Positions 40,574 through 49,204 are shown, counted from the stretch's first letter. The stretch: 64,000 bases of DNA from Bradyrhizobium sp. 190 (GCF_023073415.1 NZ_JADPJL010000047.1:186001-250000); one strand, 5' to 3'. A program made the numbers and translations. The notes: generated by a model from the letters alone, not told the origin.

Positions 40574-41829
40574 GCGAGGCCCGCGTGCTGTCGGACGCGC
40601 CGTGGCTCAGATCCGGTCCGGCCGCGCGCGTGCTCGCGTTACTCAATGGCGATGGCGAGGAAGCCCGCGTGGTCGGCGGTGCCGTGCGCAATGCGTTGCT
40701 GAATATTCCCCTGGGCGACATCGACATCGCGACGACGGCGCTGCCCGACGAGGTCGTCCGCCGCGCCAAGGCAGCCGGCATCAAATGCGTGCCGACCGGC
40801 ATAGACCACGGCACGGTCACGCTGGTCGTCGAATCGCATCCGTTCGAGGTCACGAGCTTGCGCGAGGATACCGAGACCTTTGGCCGCAAGGCCAGGGTTG
40901 CATTCGGGCGCGACTGGGTTCGCGATGCGGAACGGCGCGACTTCACCATCAACGGGCTTTCCGTCGATGCCGACGGCATCGTGCACGACCATGTCGGCGG
41001 GCTTGCCGATATCGAAGCCAAACGCGTGCGCTTCATCGGCGATGCCAACCAGCGCATCGCCGAGGATTATTTGCGCATCCTGCGCTTCTTCCGCATGCAT
41101 GCCGCCTACGGGGCGGGTGAGCCTGACCGTGCCGGATATCTCGCCTGCATCGACGGGCGTGCGGGACTTTCGAGCCTCTCCGCCGAACGCGTGCGCATGG
41201 AAATGTTGAAGCTGTTGATCGCGGAAGGCGCCGCGGTTGCGGTGCAGGCGATGGCGGATGCCGGCCTGCTGCTGTCGATCTTCGGCGGCGTCGCCTATAC
41301 CGGAGCGTTCGCGGCGATGATCGCGGTCGAACACGCGTTAGGGCTGCCGCCGAACGCCGCGCGCCGGCTCGCCGCGCTCACGGTGGCCGTCACCGAGGAC
41401 GCCAGGCGCATCTCGGCGCGGCTTCGCCTTTCCAACGCGGAAACCAAGGCGCTGGACTCGATGGGCCATCGCTGGTGGCGGCTCGCCAACAAGGACGACG
41501 TGCGGGCGCGGCAGCTGCTTTATCGGCTCGGCGAGGATCCCTATCGCGACCGGCTGATGCTGGCGTGGGCGCGGGCAGGCGGCGTCGACAATGGCGCCGC
41601 GCGCTGGCACGATCTCGCGACTTTGCCGCAGCGCTGGAGCGCGCCGAAATTTCCGTTGAGGGCGGCCGATTTCATCTCCCGCGGCATTGCCGAAGGCCCC
41701 GCGCTCGGTCACGTGCTGACGCTTGCGGAAGACGCCTGGTTGGCCGCGGATTTTCCGCTGGATGCGTCCGCGCTTACCGCGATCGCCGACCAGACCGCCG
41801 CCCGTTTCACCCGCGATCACCGGCTGTGA
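40570..41829 (+). CDS. cca: CCA tRNA nucleotidyltransferase
   Basis: A 419-residue class II nucleotidyltransferase that adds or repairs the CCA end of tRNA. The catalytic motif is VVGGAVRNALLNIPLGDIDI, followed by VTSLREDTETFGRKARVAFGRDWVRDAERRDFTING and the RNA-binding EDYLRILRFFR. The C-terminal helical region lacks an HD domain, as in alphaproteobacteria. The start overlaps the previous gene by 4 bp and the stop overlaps the next start (GTGA). Confidence 0.94.
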   Translation: MSEARVLSDAPWLRSGPAARVLALLNGDGEEARVVGGAVRNALLNIPLGDIDIATTALPDEVVRRAKAAGIKCVPTGIDHGTVTLVVESHPFEVTSLREDTETFGRKARVAFGRDWVRDAERRDFTINGLSVDADGIVHDHVGGLADIEAKRVRFIGDANQRIAEDYLRILRFFRMHAAYGAGEPDRAGYLACIDGRAGLSSLSAERVRMEMLKLLIAEGAAVAVQAMADAGLLLSIFGGVAYTGAFAAMIAVEHALGLPPNAARRLAALTVAVTEDARRISARLRLSNAETKALDSMGHRWWRLANKDDVRARQLLYRLGEDPYRDRLMLAWARAGGVDNGAARWHDLATLPQRWSAPKFPLRAADFISRGIAEGPALGHVLTLAEDAWLAADFPLDASALTAIADQTAARFTRDHRL

Positions 41830-42587
41830 ATATTCTGGCCGGCTTCGCCGATATTTCGCTCGGCCAACTCGTGCTGGTTGGCGGCATGGCGCTGCTGGCC
41901 TCCATCGTCGGCGGCCTTGCCGGCTATGGCACCGGCGCCTTGATGCCGCTGGTGCTGGTGCCGTTGGTCGGTGCCGAACCCGTGGTGCCGATCATCGCGA
42001 TATCAGCGATCATCACCAATATCAGTCGCTTCGTGGCCTATTTCCGTTACGCCGACCGGCGCCGCGCCCTGATCGTGATCGGGGCCGCCGCGCTGACCAC
42101 CGCGCTCGGCGCCTACGGTTACACCCGGCTTAGCAGCGCGGGCGCGGCGCTGGTGATCGGCACCATGCTGATCCTGAGCGTGCCGCTGCGCCGGTTGGCC
42201 AAGAAGCGCGAGATCAGGATTGGCGACACCGGCCTCGGTGTGGGCGCGGTGGGCTATGGCGTGGTGGTCGGCGGCACCTCAGGTTCCGGCGTGATCCTGC
42301 TGTCGCTGCTGATGGCGTCGGGGCTCGAGGGAGCGGCGGTGATTGCGACCGACGCCATGATTTCGGTGGTGACCAGCCTCATCAAGATTTCGGTATTCGG
42401 CCTGGCCGGCGTCGTCACCGCGCAGGTGCTGGCCTTTGCCCTCTTGATCGGCGCCATCGCGATTCCCGGCGCGTTCCTCGCAAAAGCCTTCGTCGAGCGC
42501 ATGCCGGTGCATATCCACACGGCGATCCTCGACGCAGCCGTGATGGTCGGCGGTGTGGTCATGATCACGGCGGCGCTGCGGCACTGA
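41826..42587 (+). CDS. TauE/SafE family sulfite exporter-like protein
   Basis: A 253-residue membrane protein with about eight hydrophobic helices and the repeated structure of the family, e.g. GGMALLASIVGGLAGYGTG and GGTSGSGVILLSLL. Members export sulfite, sulfoacetate or related organic anions. The GTG at 41826 overlaps the cca TGA, giving a clear coupled start; a longer frame upstream belongs to a different reading of cca. It is the last gene of the five-gene run, convergent with the HAD gene six bases later. Confidence 0.87.
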   Translation: MNILAGFADISLGQLVLVGGMALLASIVGGLAGYGTGALMPLVLVPLVGAEPVVPIIAISAIITNISRFVAYFRYADRRRALIVIGAAALTTALGAYGYTRLSSAGAALVIGTMLILSVPLRRLAKKREIRIGDTGLGVGAVGYGVVVGGTSGSGVILLSLLMASGLEGAAVIATDAMISVVTSLIKISVFGLAGVVTAQVLAFALLIGAIAIPGAFLAKAFVERMPVHIHTAILDAAVMVGGVVMITAALRH

Positions 42588-42593
42588 TCTCTA

Positions 42594-43322
42594 TCAGCGC
42601 TCGCGGGCCAGCAGTTCCGTCAGCGAGCGGATGATGCGATCGGGCTTCACGGTGGAGTCCGGAGGCAGTCCGTCGCCATGCACGTCGATCCAGATGGCGT
42701 AGATGCCGAGCCGCTGCGGCGCCACGACCTCCCATTCCAGATTGTCGCCGATCATCCAGGTGTCGGATGCGGTGACGCCGAGCGTCTGCATGGCGTGCAG
42801 ATAGGCGCGCTCGTCCGGCTTTCCGAAACCGTGCTCGCCCTCGATCTGGATGTGATCGAAACGGTGCGACAGCGCAAACCGTTCGACCTTGGCGCGCTGG
42901 GTGCCGGCGGCACCGTTGGTCACCAGCGCCAGCTTGACGCCGCGCACCTTCAATTCGTCGATGGCGTCATGCGCGCCGGGGAAGACGAACATTTCCTCTT
43001 CGCGGTAGGCGGTAAAGCGGTCGGCGAACCTTATCGCCAGCTCTTCAGGCAGGACATGGCCGCCTGCGGCAAGGGCGGTAAATCCGTTCTGGACGGTCAT
43101 GCGCCGCGCCTCATCCAGCTTCAGCCGCCATTCGGCCCCTGCGACCGCCCAGAATTTGCGCGCGGAATCCAGGACTGCGTTGGCAACCTGCTGCGAGGTG
43201 AATGGCCCGAACTCGGCGGCGAATTCCGCGGCGACGTTGTGCCAGGCGATCTCGGGGCGGCCATAGGCCGACAGGATGGTGTCGTCCATGTCGATCAGCA
43301 TGGCAAGGGGCAGGTGGGTCAT
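42594..43322 (-). CDS. HAD family hydrolase
   Basis: A 242-residue phosphatase of the HAD superfamily. Motif I is LIDMDDTIL (nucleophile first Asp), motif II LVTNG, motif III lysine is in GKPDERAY and motif IV is MIGDNLEWE. The helical cap between I and II is the C1 type. A phosphoglycolate- or nucleotide-like substrate is usual, but the exact one cannot be stated. The convergent TauE gene ends six bases away. Confidence 0.9.
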   Translation of the reverse strand: MTHLPLAMLIDMDDTILSAYGRPEIAWHNVAAEFAAEFGPFTSQQVANAVLDSARKFWAVAGAEWRLKLDEARRMTVQNGFTALAAGGHVLPEELAIRFADRFTAYREEEMFVFPGAHDAIDELKVRGVKLALVTNGAAGTQRAKVERFALSHRFDHIQIEGEHGFGKPDERAYLHAMQTLGVTASDTWMIGDNLEWEVVAPQRLGIYAIWIDVHGDGLPPDSTVKPDRIIRSLTELLARER

Positions 43323-43423
43323 CGTTTCACGGCCATTTCGCTTCCAGCGCTGTCGACCGCGGACAACCGCGGCCGATTTGCCGCGAATATCAGATCCTCC
43401 GCACGGGGTCCAATTCCAGGAAA

Positions 43424-43458
43424 CGACGTCGCCGGGCTGTGGATGCCGGGCGACGTCG
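43424..43458 (-). terminator. Stem-loop after the DUF2158 gene
   Basis: A 10-bp perfect stem (CGACGTCGCC with GGCGACGTCG) and 15-nt loop lie just past the stop of the acidic-tail gene on the minus strand. A short TTTCC follows the stem on that strand. A weak intrinsic terminator is plausible. Confidence 0.5.
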
Positions 43459-43466
43459 AAATTCGC

Positions 43467-43742
43467 TTAGGCGACCTTGCTTTTGTGCTCGCCCTCTTCG
43501 TCGTCCTCGTCATCCTCTTCTTCGTCGTCATCCTCTTCTTCGTCGTCTTCCTCTTCTTCGTCGTCGTCATCCGACGTATCGTGCTCGGCGAGTTCAAGGA
43601 CGGCTAGCGGAAGCGTCTCGCGAAAGAGGTCGCCTTCATTGCCCATCCACACGCACAAGACATTGCCGTCGTTGACTTCCACCACGCTAAGCGGATGGCC
43701 GCCGGACTTTAGAATGACGACGTCGCCTGGTTTCAAATCCAT
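43467..43742 (-). CDS. DUF2158 (YodC-like) protein with polyacidic tail
   Basis: A 91-residue protein. Residues 1-53 form a small SH3-like DUF2158 domain with MDLKPGDVVILKSGGHPLSV and VLCVWMGNEG; residues 58-83 are 26 consecutive Asp or Glu, then a short basic end HKSKVA. DUF2158 proteins are typically under 80 residues and lack such a tail. The ATG at 43742 has AAGGAG six bases upstream and is clearly the start. The tail could mimic nucleic acid or bind cations. The trinucleotide-like repeats in the DNA may allow length changes. It lies 75 bases downstream of hemF on the same strand. Confidence 0.85.
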   Translation of the reverse strand: MDLKPGDVVILKSGGHPLSVVEVNDGNVLCVWMGNEGDLFRETLPLAVLELAEHDTSDDDDEEEEDDEEEDDDEEEDDEDDEEGEHKSKVA

Positions 43743-43817
43743 GATCTGCTCCTTGAAATGCATGACGCGATTCACATTCTAGCTATCGGTCATGACAAGC
43801 CGATCATGACAGTCCAA

Positions 43818-44705
43818 TCATGGCCACTTTACCTCCGGCGGCATCGACGAGAGAATAGAATCCACATTGCCGCCGGTTTTCAGCCCGAAGATTGTTCCGC
43901 GGTCATACAGCAGGTTGAACTCGACGTAGCGTCCGCGCCGGATCAACTGCTCCTCGCGGTCGGCGGCATTCCAGGGCAGGGCGAAATTGCGCCGGACGAG
44001 TTCGGGATAGATTTTCAGGAAGGCGCGGCCGACGTCCTGCGTGAAGACGAGGTCGGCATCCCAGTCGCCTGAGTCATGCCAGTCGTAGAAGATGCCGCCG
44101 ATGCCGCGCGCTTCCTTGCGATGCGGCAAGTAGAAATATTCGTCGCACCATTTTTTGTATTTGTCGTAGTCGGCCACATTGTTCGATTCCCCGCAGGCTT
44201 GCTTCATCGCCTGATGGAAGGCCAGCGTGTCCGGGTCCTCCTGGGTGCGCCGCCGATCCAGCACCGGCGTCAGGTCAGCCCCGCCGCCGAACCACGCCTT
44301 GGTAGTGACGACGAAGCGGGTGTTCATATGCACCGCGGGCACGTGCGGATTGCGCAGGTGCGCGATCAGCGAAATGCCTGACGCCCAGAACCGGGGATCG
44401 TCGGCCGCGCCCGGAATCTGTGCACGGAATTCGGGCGCGAACTCGCCGTGCACGGTGGAACAATGCACGCCGACCTTCTCGAATAGCCGCCCGCGCAGCA
44501 TCGACATCACGCCGCCGCCGCCGGGCTTGCCGGTGTGGTCGGTGCGATCCCAGGGCGTGCGTACGAAGCGTCCGGCGTCGCCGGGATAGAGTGAAGCCGG
44601 CGCATCGTCTTCCAGCCGCTCGAAGGCCGCGCAGATGTCGTTGCGCAAGGCTTCGAACCAGCCCCTCGCGCGCGTCTTGCGATGCTCGATGACAGACATG
44701 TCCAT
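43818..44705 (-). CDS. hemF: Oxygen-dependent coproporphyrinogen III oxidase
   Basis: A 295-residue haem biosynthesis enzyme that converts coproporphyrinogen III to protoporphyrinogen IX using O2. Diagnostic stretches: HMNTRFVVTTKAWFGGGADLTP, YKKWCDEYFYLPHRKEARGIGGIFYD and the C-terminal GRYVEFNLLYDRGTIFGLKTGG. Length is normal. It follows queD by six bases, so it is co-transcribed with the queuosine genes. No FnrN- or RegR-like site is obvious upstream of the unit. Confidence 0.96.
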   Translation of the reverse strand: MDMSVIEHRKTRARGWFEALRNDICAAFERLEDDAPASLYPGDAGRFVRTPWDRTDHTGKPGGGGVMSMLRGRLFEKVGVHCSTVHGEFAPEFRAQIPGAADDPRFWASGISLIAHLRNPHVPAVHMNTRFVVTTKAWFGGGADLTPVLDRRRTQEDPDTLAFHQAMKQACGESNNVADYDKYKKWCDEYFYLPHRKEARGIGGIFYDWHDSGDWDADLVFTQDVGRAFLKIYPELVRRNFALPWNAADREEQLIRRGRYVEFNLLYDRGTIFGLKTGGNVDSILSSMPPEVKWP

Positions 44706-44711
44706 CGGTGT

Positions 44712-45077
44712 TCAGCCCTGTGGTCCGAAATAGGTGCAGCTCTCGCTGCAACTGTCGCGATGAACGCTGACGCGGGTGATCTTGCCGGCGTGCTGGACCC
44801 GTTCGAAGATGTAGCGCGAGATATTTTCCAGCGTCGGTGCTCCCAGCGCCTCAACCTTGTTCAGGAGCTTGTGGTCGAGCGTCTTGCGGACTTCTTCCAT
44901 GCTGCGTTCGAGCAGGCCGAGATCCACCACCATGCCGGTGGCCGGATCGGGCGTGCCGCGCACGCTCACCTCGGCGCGAAACGAGTGGCCGTGAATTTCC
45001 TCGCTGTCGGCGCCAAACGTCGTCCCCTTCAACGAATGCGCGGCTTCGAAGCGAAATGATTTCGTCAGTTCCCACAT
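44712..45077 (-). CDS. queD: 6-carboxytetrahydropterin synthase (QueD family)
   Basis: A 121-residue T-fold enzyme for the second step of queuosine precursor synthesis. Zinc ligands are His14 and the HGH pair His29/His31; the family Glu lies near the C-terminus (GAPTLENI). The usual catalytic Cys of CxxxHGH is Ser25 here (SEEIHGH). A CxxxC pair (Cys110, Cys114) occurs near the end in its place, so it may be a QueD variant or a relative with altered chemistry. It is 16 bases after queE and 6 before hemF. Confidence 0.88.
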   Translation of the reverse strand: MWELTKSFRFEAAHSLKGTTFGADSEEIHGHSFRAEVSVRGTPDPATGMVVDLGLLERSMEEVRKTLDHKLLNKVEALGAPTLENISRYIFERVQHAGKITRVSVHRDSCSESCTYFGPQG

Positions 45078-45093
45078 CTTGAAAATCTGGTTC

Positions 45094-45726
45094 CTATCTG
45101 ATGCCGAGTGTCTTGTGTGTCTGCAGACTGAGCCGCCATTGCGGATGGCGCAGGCAGTAGTCGACCGTGCGCGCGGTGTTTTCGATCACGTCGGGTCCAT
45201 CCATCGGCTGCAGCGAAAAACGTTCGAAATCGAGCCCCGCAAAATCTTCCGGCGCGGCGCCTTCCTGCGGATAGACCAGCTTCAATTCGTGGCCGCGGCG
45301 CACCACGAGCCCGGCGCCGGCTTTCGGGCTGACGCAGACCCAGTCCATCCCGTCGGGCGGTTCGATCGTCCCGTTGGTCTCGATACCGACGGCGAAGCCG
45401 CGCGCATGCAGCGCATCGATGAAGGGGGTATCGACCTGCAGTAGCGGCTCGCCGCCGGTCAGGACCACATAGCGGTTGGTATTCTCGCCGGTCCATTGCC
45501 CGGCGATGGTATCGGCCAGTTCGTCCGCCGTAGCGTAGCGGCCGCCCAGCGTGCCGTCGGTGCCGACAAAGTCGGTATCGCAGAACGTGCAGGTGGCGCT
45601 GGCGCGGTCCTGTTCGCGGCCGCTCCAGAGGTTGCAGCCGGAAAAACGGCAAAACACCGCCGCGCGGCCGGCATGCGCGCCTTCGCCCTGCAAGGTCAGG
45701 AATATCTCTTTGACCGCGTAGCTCAC
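45094..45726 (-). CDS. queE: 7-carboxy-7-deazaguanine synthase (radical SAM)
   Basis: A 210-residue radical SAM enzyme that makes the deazapurine ring of queuosine from carboxytetrahydropterin. The cluster Cys are 31, 46 and 49 in a CX14CX2C pattern, the insert-containing form of this family. TGGEPLLQ and ETNG bind SAM. The start overlaps the trmL stop by 4 bp. queC and queF are not in this window. Confidence 0.95.
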   Translation of the reverse strand: MSYAVKEIFLTLQGEGAHAGRAAVFCRFSGCNLWSGREQDRASATCTFCDTDFVGTDGTLGGRYATADELADTIAGQWTGENTNRYVVLTGGEPLLQVDTPFIDALHARGFAVGIETNGTIEPPDGMDWVCVSPKAGAGLVVRRGHELKLVYPQEGAAPEDFAGLDFERFSLQPMDGPDVIENTARTVDYCLRHPQWRLSLQTHKTLGIR

Positions 45727-46208
45727 ACTTTCTCCCTGGAGCCGATCTCGCCCGCAGTCGGGTGATCCGTTTGCCGCAGCGCCTCGCCCAATGCCATGGC
45801 CGCCGCCATGGCCACATTGAGTGAGCGCAGGCTGGGCCTGATCGGGATCACCAGCCGCGCATCGGCAGCGGATGCGACCTCATCGGTAACCCCCGCGGAT
45901 TCCCGCCCGAATAGCAGCACATCGTCCCGCCGGTAGCTGAAATCCAGATAGGAACTGGCTCCCTTGGTCGTAAACAGCACCAGCCGGGACCCGGCTTCGT
46001 TACGCCATTGCTGGAATTTTGACCATGAGTCATGGCGCGTAAGGGCGACGTGGTCGAGATAGTCCATGCCCGCCCGGCGGAAATGCCGGTCCGAGATCGG
46101 AAAGCCGGCCGGCTCGATGATGTGGGCAGCCGCGCCCAGGCATGCGCACAGGCGCAGAATCGTTCCCGTGTTCTGGGGAATATCGGGCTGGAAAAGCGCA
46201 ATCTGCAT
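45723..46208 (-). CDS. trmL: tRNA (cytidine(34)-2'-O)-methyltransferase
   Basis: A 161-residue SPOUT methyltransferase that methylates the 2'-OH of C34 or cmnm5U34 in tRNA-Leu. The knot regions DIPQNTGTILRLCACLGA, LLFGRESAGV and IPIRPSLRSLNVAMAAAMALGEALRQ are all present. It heads a unit with queE, queD and hemF and overlaps queE by 4 bp. Two genes act on the wobble base, which fits a shared theme. Confidence 0.95.
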   Translation of the reverse strand: MQIALFQPDIPQNTGTILRLCACLGAAAHIIEPAGFPISDRHFRRAGMDYLDHVALTRHDSWSKFQQWRNEAGSRLVLFTTKGASSYLDFSYRRDDVLLFGRESAGVTDEVASAADARLVIPIRPSLRSLNVAMAAAMALGEALRQTDHPTAGEIGSREKV

Positions 46209-46488
46209 GGTGTCGAGGCTTCGGCAGCGTGGGTGAATGTATTGAATAAATCACGGTCGGGCGCGGATTTAGTGCATTGCACGCTTGCGAGCCGATAGCG
46301 GGCTTGCGCTCTTACGGCAAGGGTGCCAATAGAACGATTCTGGACTGCTTGTTCCGCCGGTTTGGGGGAGGAATAGCGGTTTTTCTGCCGCCGCGGGGGC
46401 CGCGGGCGCCGGCAGCCTCTTCCGGTCGCGCTTTCAGCGTGCCCCGGGGCGGTTCCGCTGGCTGCAGATTAAGAAAGGGCTTGGAATC
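46209..46488. other. Divergent trmL / petA control region
   Basis: About 280 bp with GTGCATTGCAC (46272-46282, an 11-bp palindrome) and a GC-rich hairpin segment near 46390-46420. No clear -35/-10 pair stands out. I see no gene here. Confidence 0.4.
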
Positions 46489-47019
46489 GTGACGACAGCG
46501 TCTTCGGCGGACCATCCGACACGCCGTGATTTCCTTTACGTTGCAACGGGAGCCGTCGCCGCCGTAGGCGCGGCTGCCACGGTCTGGCCGCTGGTTGCCC
46601 AGATGAACCCGGATGCCGCGACGATTGCGGCCGGTGCGCCGATTGAGGTCGACCTGACCCCGATCGCCGAAGGACAGGACATCAAGGTGTTCTGGCGCGG
46701 CAAGCCGATCTACATCAGCCACCGGACCAAGAAGCAGATCGACGAGGCCCGCAAGGTGCCGGTCGCGAGCCTGCCGGATCCGCAGAGCGACGAGTCGCGC
46801 GTCAAGCCGGGCCATGACCAGTGGCTGGTCGTGATCGGCATCTGCACCCATCTCGGCTGTATCCCGATCGCCCATGAGGGCGCCTACGACGGCTTCTTCT
46901 GCCCCTGCCACGGTTCGGTCTACGACACCTCGGGCCGCATCCGTCAGGGACCCGCGCCGACCAACCTGCCGGTGCCGCCCTACACCTTCGTCTCCGACAC
47001 CAAAATCCAGATCGGCTAA
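46489..47019 (+). CDS. petA: Ubiquinol-cytochrome c reductase Rieske iron-sulphur subunit
   Basis: A 176-residue Rieske protein of the bc1 complex (fbcF in Bradyrhizobium). The twin-arginine motif RRDFLYVATGA and one helix anchor it in the membrane; the cluster is held by CTHLGC and CPCHGS. It moves an electron from ubiquinol to cytochrome c1. The GTG start is the only one that keeps the anchor; GGA lies upstream. It is the first gene of the bc1 operon. Confidence 0.96.
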   Translation: MTTASSADHPTRRDFLYVATGAVAAVGAAATVWPLVAQMNPDAATIAAGAPIEVDLTPIAEGQDIKVFWRGKPIYISHRTKKQIDEARKVPVASLPDPQSDESRVKPGHDQWLVVIGICTHLGCIPIAHEGAYDGFFCPCHGSVYDTSGRIRQGPAPTNLPVPPYTFVSDTKIQIG

Positions 47020-47022
47020 GGG

Positions 47023-47040
47023 CTCGGACGCCAGTCCGAG
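47023..47040 (+). other. Intercistronic stem-loop in the bc1 operon
   Basis: CTCGGAC and GTCCGAG pair with a four-base loop, 3 bases after the petA stop. No U run follows, so it more likely stabilises or processes the message than ends it. Confidence 0.5.
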
Positions 47041-47085
47041 ACCCCTTAACCCGTCGCGTCGTTTTACTTCCTCAGGATCGCATCA

Positions 47086-49158
47086 ATGAGCGGACCATCC
47101 GATTTCCAGCCGACCAATCCCGCCTTGAAGTGGATCGAACGGCGCCTCCCGATCATGGGACTCATGCACTCCTCGTTCGTGGCGTATCCGACGCCGCGTA
47201 ACCTGAACTATTGGTGGACCTTCGGCGCCATCCTTTCGCTGATGCTGGGCGTGCAGATCCTGACCGGCGTGATCCTGGCGATGCACTACACGCCGCATGC
47301 CGATCTCGCGTTCAAGTCCGTCGAGCTCATCGTCCGCGACGTCAATTACGGCTGGCTGCTGCGCAACGTCCATGCCTGCGGCGCGTCGATGTTCTTCTTC
47401 GCCGTCTACATCCACATGTTCCGCGGCCTCTATTACGGGTCGTACAAGGAGCCGCGTGAGGTGCTGTGGATCCTCGGCGTCATCATCTACCTCCTGATGA
47501 TGGCGACCGGCTTCATGGGCTACGTGCTGCCGTGGGGCCAGATGAGCTTCTGGGGCGCCACCGTCATCACCAACCTGTTCTCGGCCGTGCCCTATTTTGG
47601 CGAGAGCATCGTGACGCTGCTGTGGGGCGGCTATGCCGTCGGCAATCCGACGCTGAACCGCTTCTTCTCGCTGCACTACCTGCTGCCATTCGTGATCGCG
47701 GGCGTGGTCGTGCTGCACATCTGGGCGCTGCATGTCGCGGGCCAGAACAATCCGGCCGGCGTCGAGCCGAAGACTGAAAAGGACACGGTAGCGTTCACGC
47801 CTTACGCGACCATCAAGGACATGTTCGGGGTTTCCTGCTTCCTGCTGTTCTTCGCGTGGTTCATCTTCTACATGCCGAACTATCTCGGCGACGCCGAGAA
47901 CTACATTCCGGCCAATCCCGCTGTAACGCCTGCGCATATCGTGCCGGAATGGTACTATCTGCCGTTCTACGCCATCCTGCGCTCGATTCCGAACAAGCTC
48001 GCCGGCGTCGTTGCAATGTTCGGCGCGATCATCATCCTGGCATTCCTGCCCTGGCTCGACAGCGCGAAAACGCGTTCGTCGAAGTACCGCCCGCTGGCCA
48101 AGCAGTTCTTCTGGATGTTCGTCGTGGTCTGCATCGGGCTCGGCTATCTCGGCGCCCAGCCGCCGGAAGGCATCTACGTCATCGTGGGCCGCATCCTGAC
48201 CATCGCCTACTTCGCCTACTTCCTGATCCTGTTGCCACTGCTCTCCCGGATCGAGAAGCCACGTCCGGTGCCTAACTCGATCGCCGACGACGTGCTCGCG
48301 AAGTCGGGCGGCAAGGCGGTCCCGATGGTGTCGAGCGTGGTTGCCCTGATGGTTGCCGGCGGCTTGCTGTTGGGCGGCGCAGAGAGCGCCCGCGCTGCCG
48401 AAGGTGCACCCAAACCGCCGGCGCAGAAGTGGTCGTTTTCAGGCCCCTTCGGCACGTTCGATCGCGGCGCATTGCAGCGCGGCCTGCAGGTCTACAAGGA
48501 AGTTTGCGCTTCCTGCCACGGCCTGTCCTTCGTCGCATTCCGAAACCTCGCCGAATCCGGCGGTCCCGGTTATTCGGTGGCCCAGGCCGCGGCGTTCGCC
48601 TCCGAATACAAGGTCAAGGACGGCCCGAACGATCAGGGCGAGATGTTCGAGCGGCCGGGCCGGCCTGCCGATTATTTCCCGTCGCCGTTCCCGAACGAGC
48701 AGGCGGCTCGCGTGGCCAATGGCGGCGCCTTTCCGCCCGACCTGTCGCTGATCACCAAGGCGCGTTCCTACGGCCGCGGCTTTCCGCAGTTCCTGATCGA
48801 CTTCTTCACCCAGTATCAGGAGCAGGGCCCGGACTACCTGGTGGCTCTGATGCAGGGCTATGAGGACAAGCCGCCGGCCGGTTTCACGCTGCCCGAGGGC
48901 TCTTACTACAACAGGTATTTCCCCGGCCACGCCATCAAGATGCCGAAGCCGCTGAACGACGGCCAGGTCACCTATAGCGACGGCTCGCCGGCAACGGTTG
49001 CCCAATACTCGAAGGATGTCACCACGTTCCTGATGTGGGCTGCGGAGCCGCACATGGAAGCGCGCAAGGCGCTCGGCCTGCAGGTGTTCGTGTTCCTGAT
49101 CCTGCTCACCGTGCTTCTGTACTTCACCAAGAAGAAGGTCTGGGCCAACGCCCACTGA
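47086..49158 (+). CDS. fbcH: Fused cytochrome b / cytochrome c1 precursor
   Basis: A 690-residue bc1 polyprotein. Residues 1 to about 405 are cytochrome b with its helices, the GWLLRNVHACGASMFFF haem region, the later HYLLPFVIAG and the Qo motif PEWYYLPFYAIL. A built-in signal peptide follows (about 412-435, ending SARAAEG), then cytochrome c1 with CASCH at 474-478 and a C-terminal membrane anchor near 665-685. Processing by signal peptidase releases mature b and c1 in Bradyrhizobium. It is 66 bases downstream of petA and is followed by a terminator. Confidence 0.97.
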   Translation: MSGPSDFQPTNPALKWIERRLPIMGLMHSSFVAYPTPRNLNYWWTFGAILSLMLGVQILTGVILAMHYTPHADLAFKSVELIVRDVNYGWLLRNVHACGASMFFFAVYIHMFRGLYYGSYKEPREVLWILGVIIYLLMMATGFMGYVLPWGQMSFWGATVITNLFSAVPYFGESIVTLLWGGYAVGNPTLNRFFSLHYLLPFVIAGVVVLHIWALHVAGQNNPAGVEPKTEKDTVAFTPYATIKDMFGVSCFLLFFAWFIFYMPNYLGDAENYIPANPAVTPAHIVPEWYYLPFYAILRSIPNKLAGVVAMFGAIIILAFLPWLDSAKTRSSKYRPLAKQFFWMFVVVCIGLGYLGAQPPEGIYVIVGRILTIAYFAYFLILLPLLSRIEKPRPVPNSIADDVLAKSGGKAVPMVSSVVALMVAGGLLLGGAESARAAEGAPKPPAQKWSFSGPFGTFDRGALQRGLQVYKEVCASCHGLSFVAFRNLAESGGPGYSVAQAAAFASEYKVKDGPNDQGEMFERPGRPADYFPSPFPNEQAARVANGGAFPPDLSLITKARSYGRGFPQFLIDFFTQYQEQGPDYLVALMQGYEDKPPAGFTLPEGSYYNRYFPGHAIKMPKPLNDGQVTYSDGSPATVAQYSKDVTTFLMWAAEPHMEARKALGLQVFVFLILLTVLLYFTKKKVWANAH

Positions 49159-49179
49159 TCAAGGTGCACGCGATTTCGG

Positions 49180-49204
49180 AAAAAGCCCCTGCGGGGGCTT
49201 TTTT
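49180..49204 (+). terminator. Intrinsic terminator of the bc1 operon
   Basis: AAAAAGCCCC pairs with GGGGCTTTTT around TGCG and is followed by six T. It lies 21 bases after the fbcH stop. This is the clearest terminator in the window. Confidence 0.92.

Noticed and set aside
41475..41825. N-terminal extension of the TauE/SafE protein into cca
   Set aside because: It would overlap cca by more than 350 bases in another frame; the GTG at 41826 overlapping the cca stop explains the gene better.
43477..43782. Poly-Ser plus-strand frame
   Set aside because: It is the antisense reading of the acidic tail of the DUF2158 gene.
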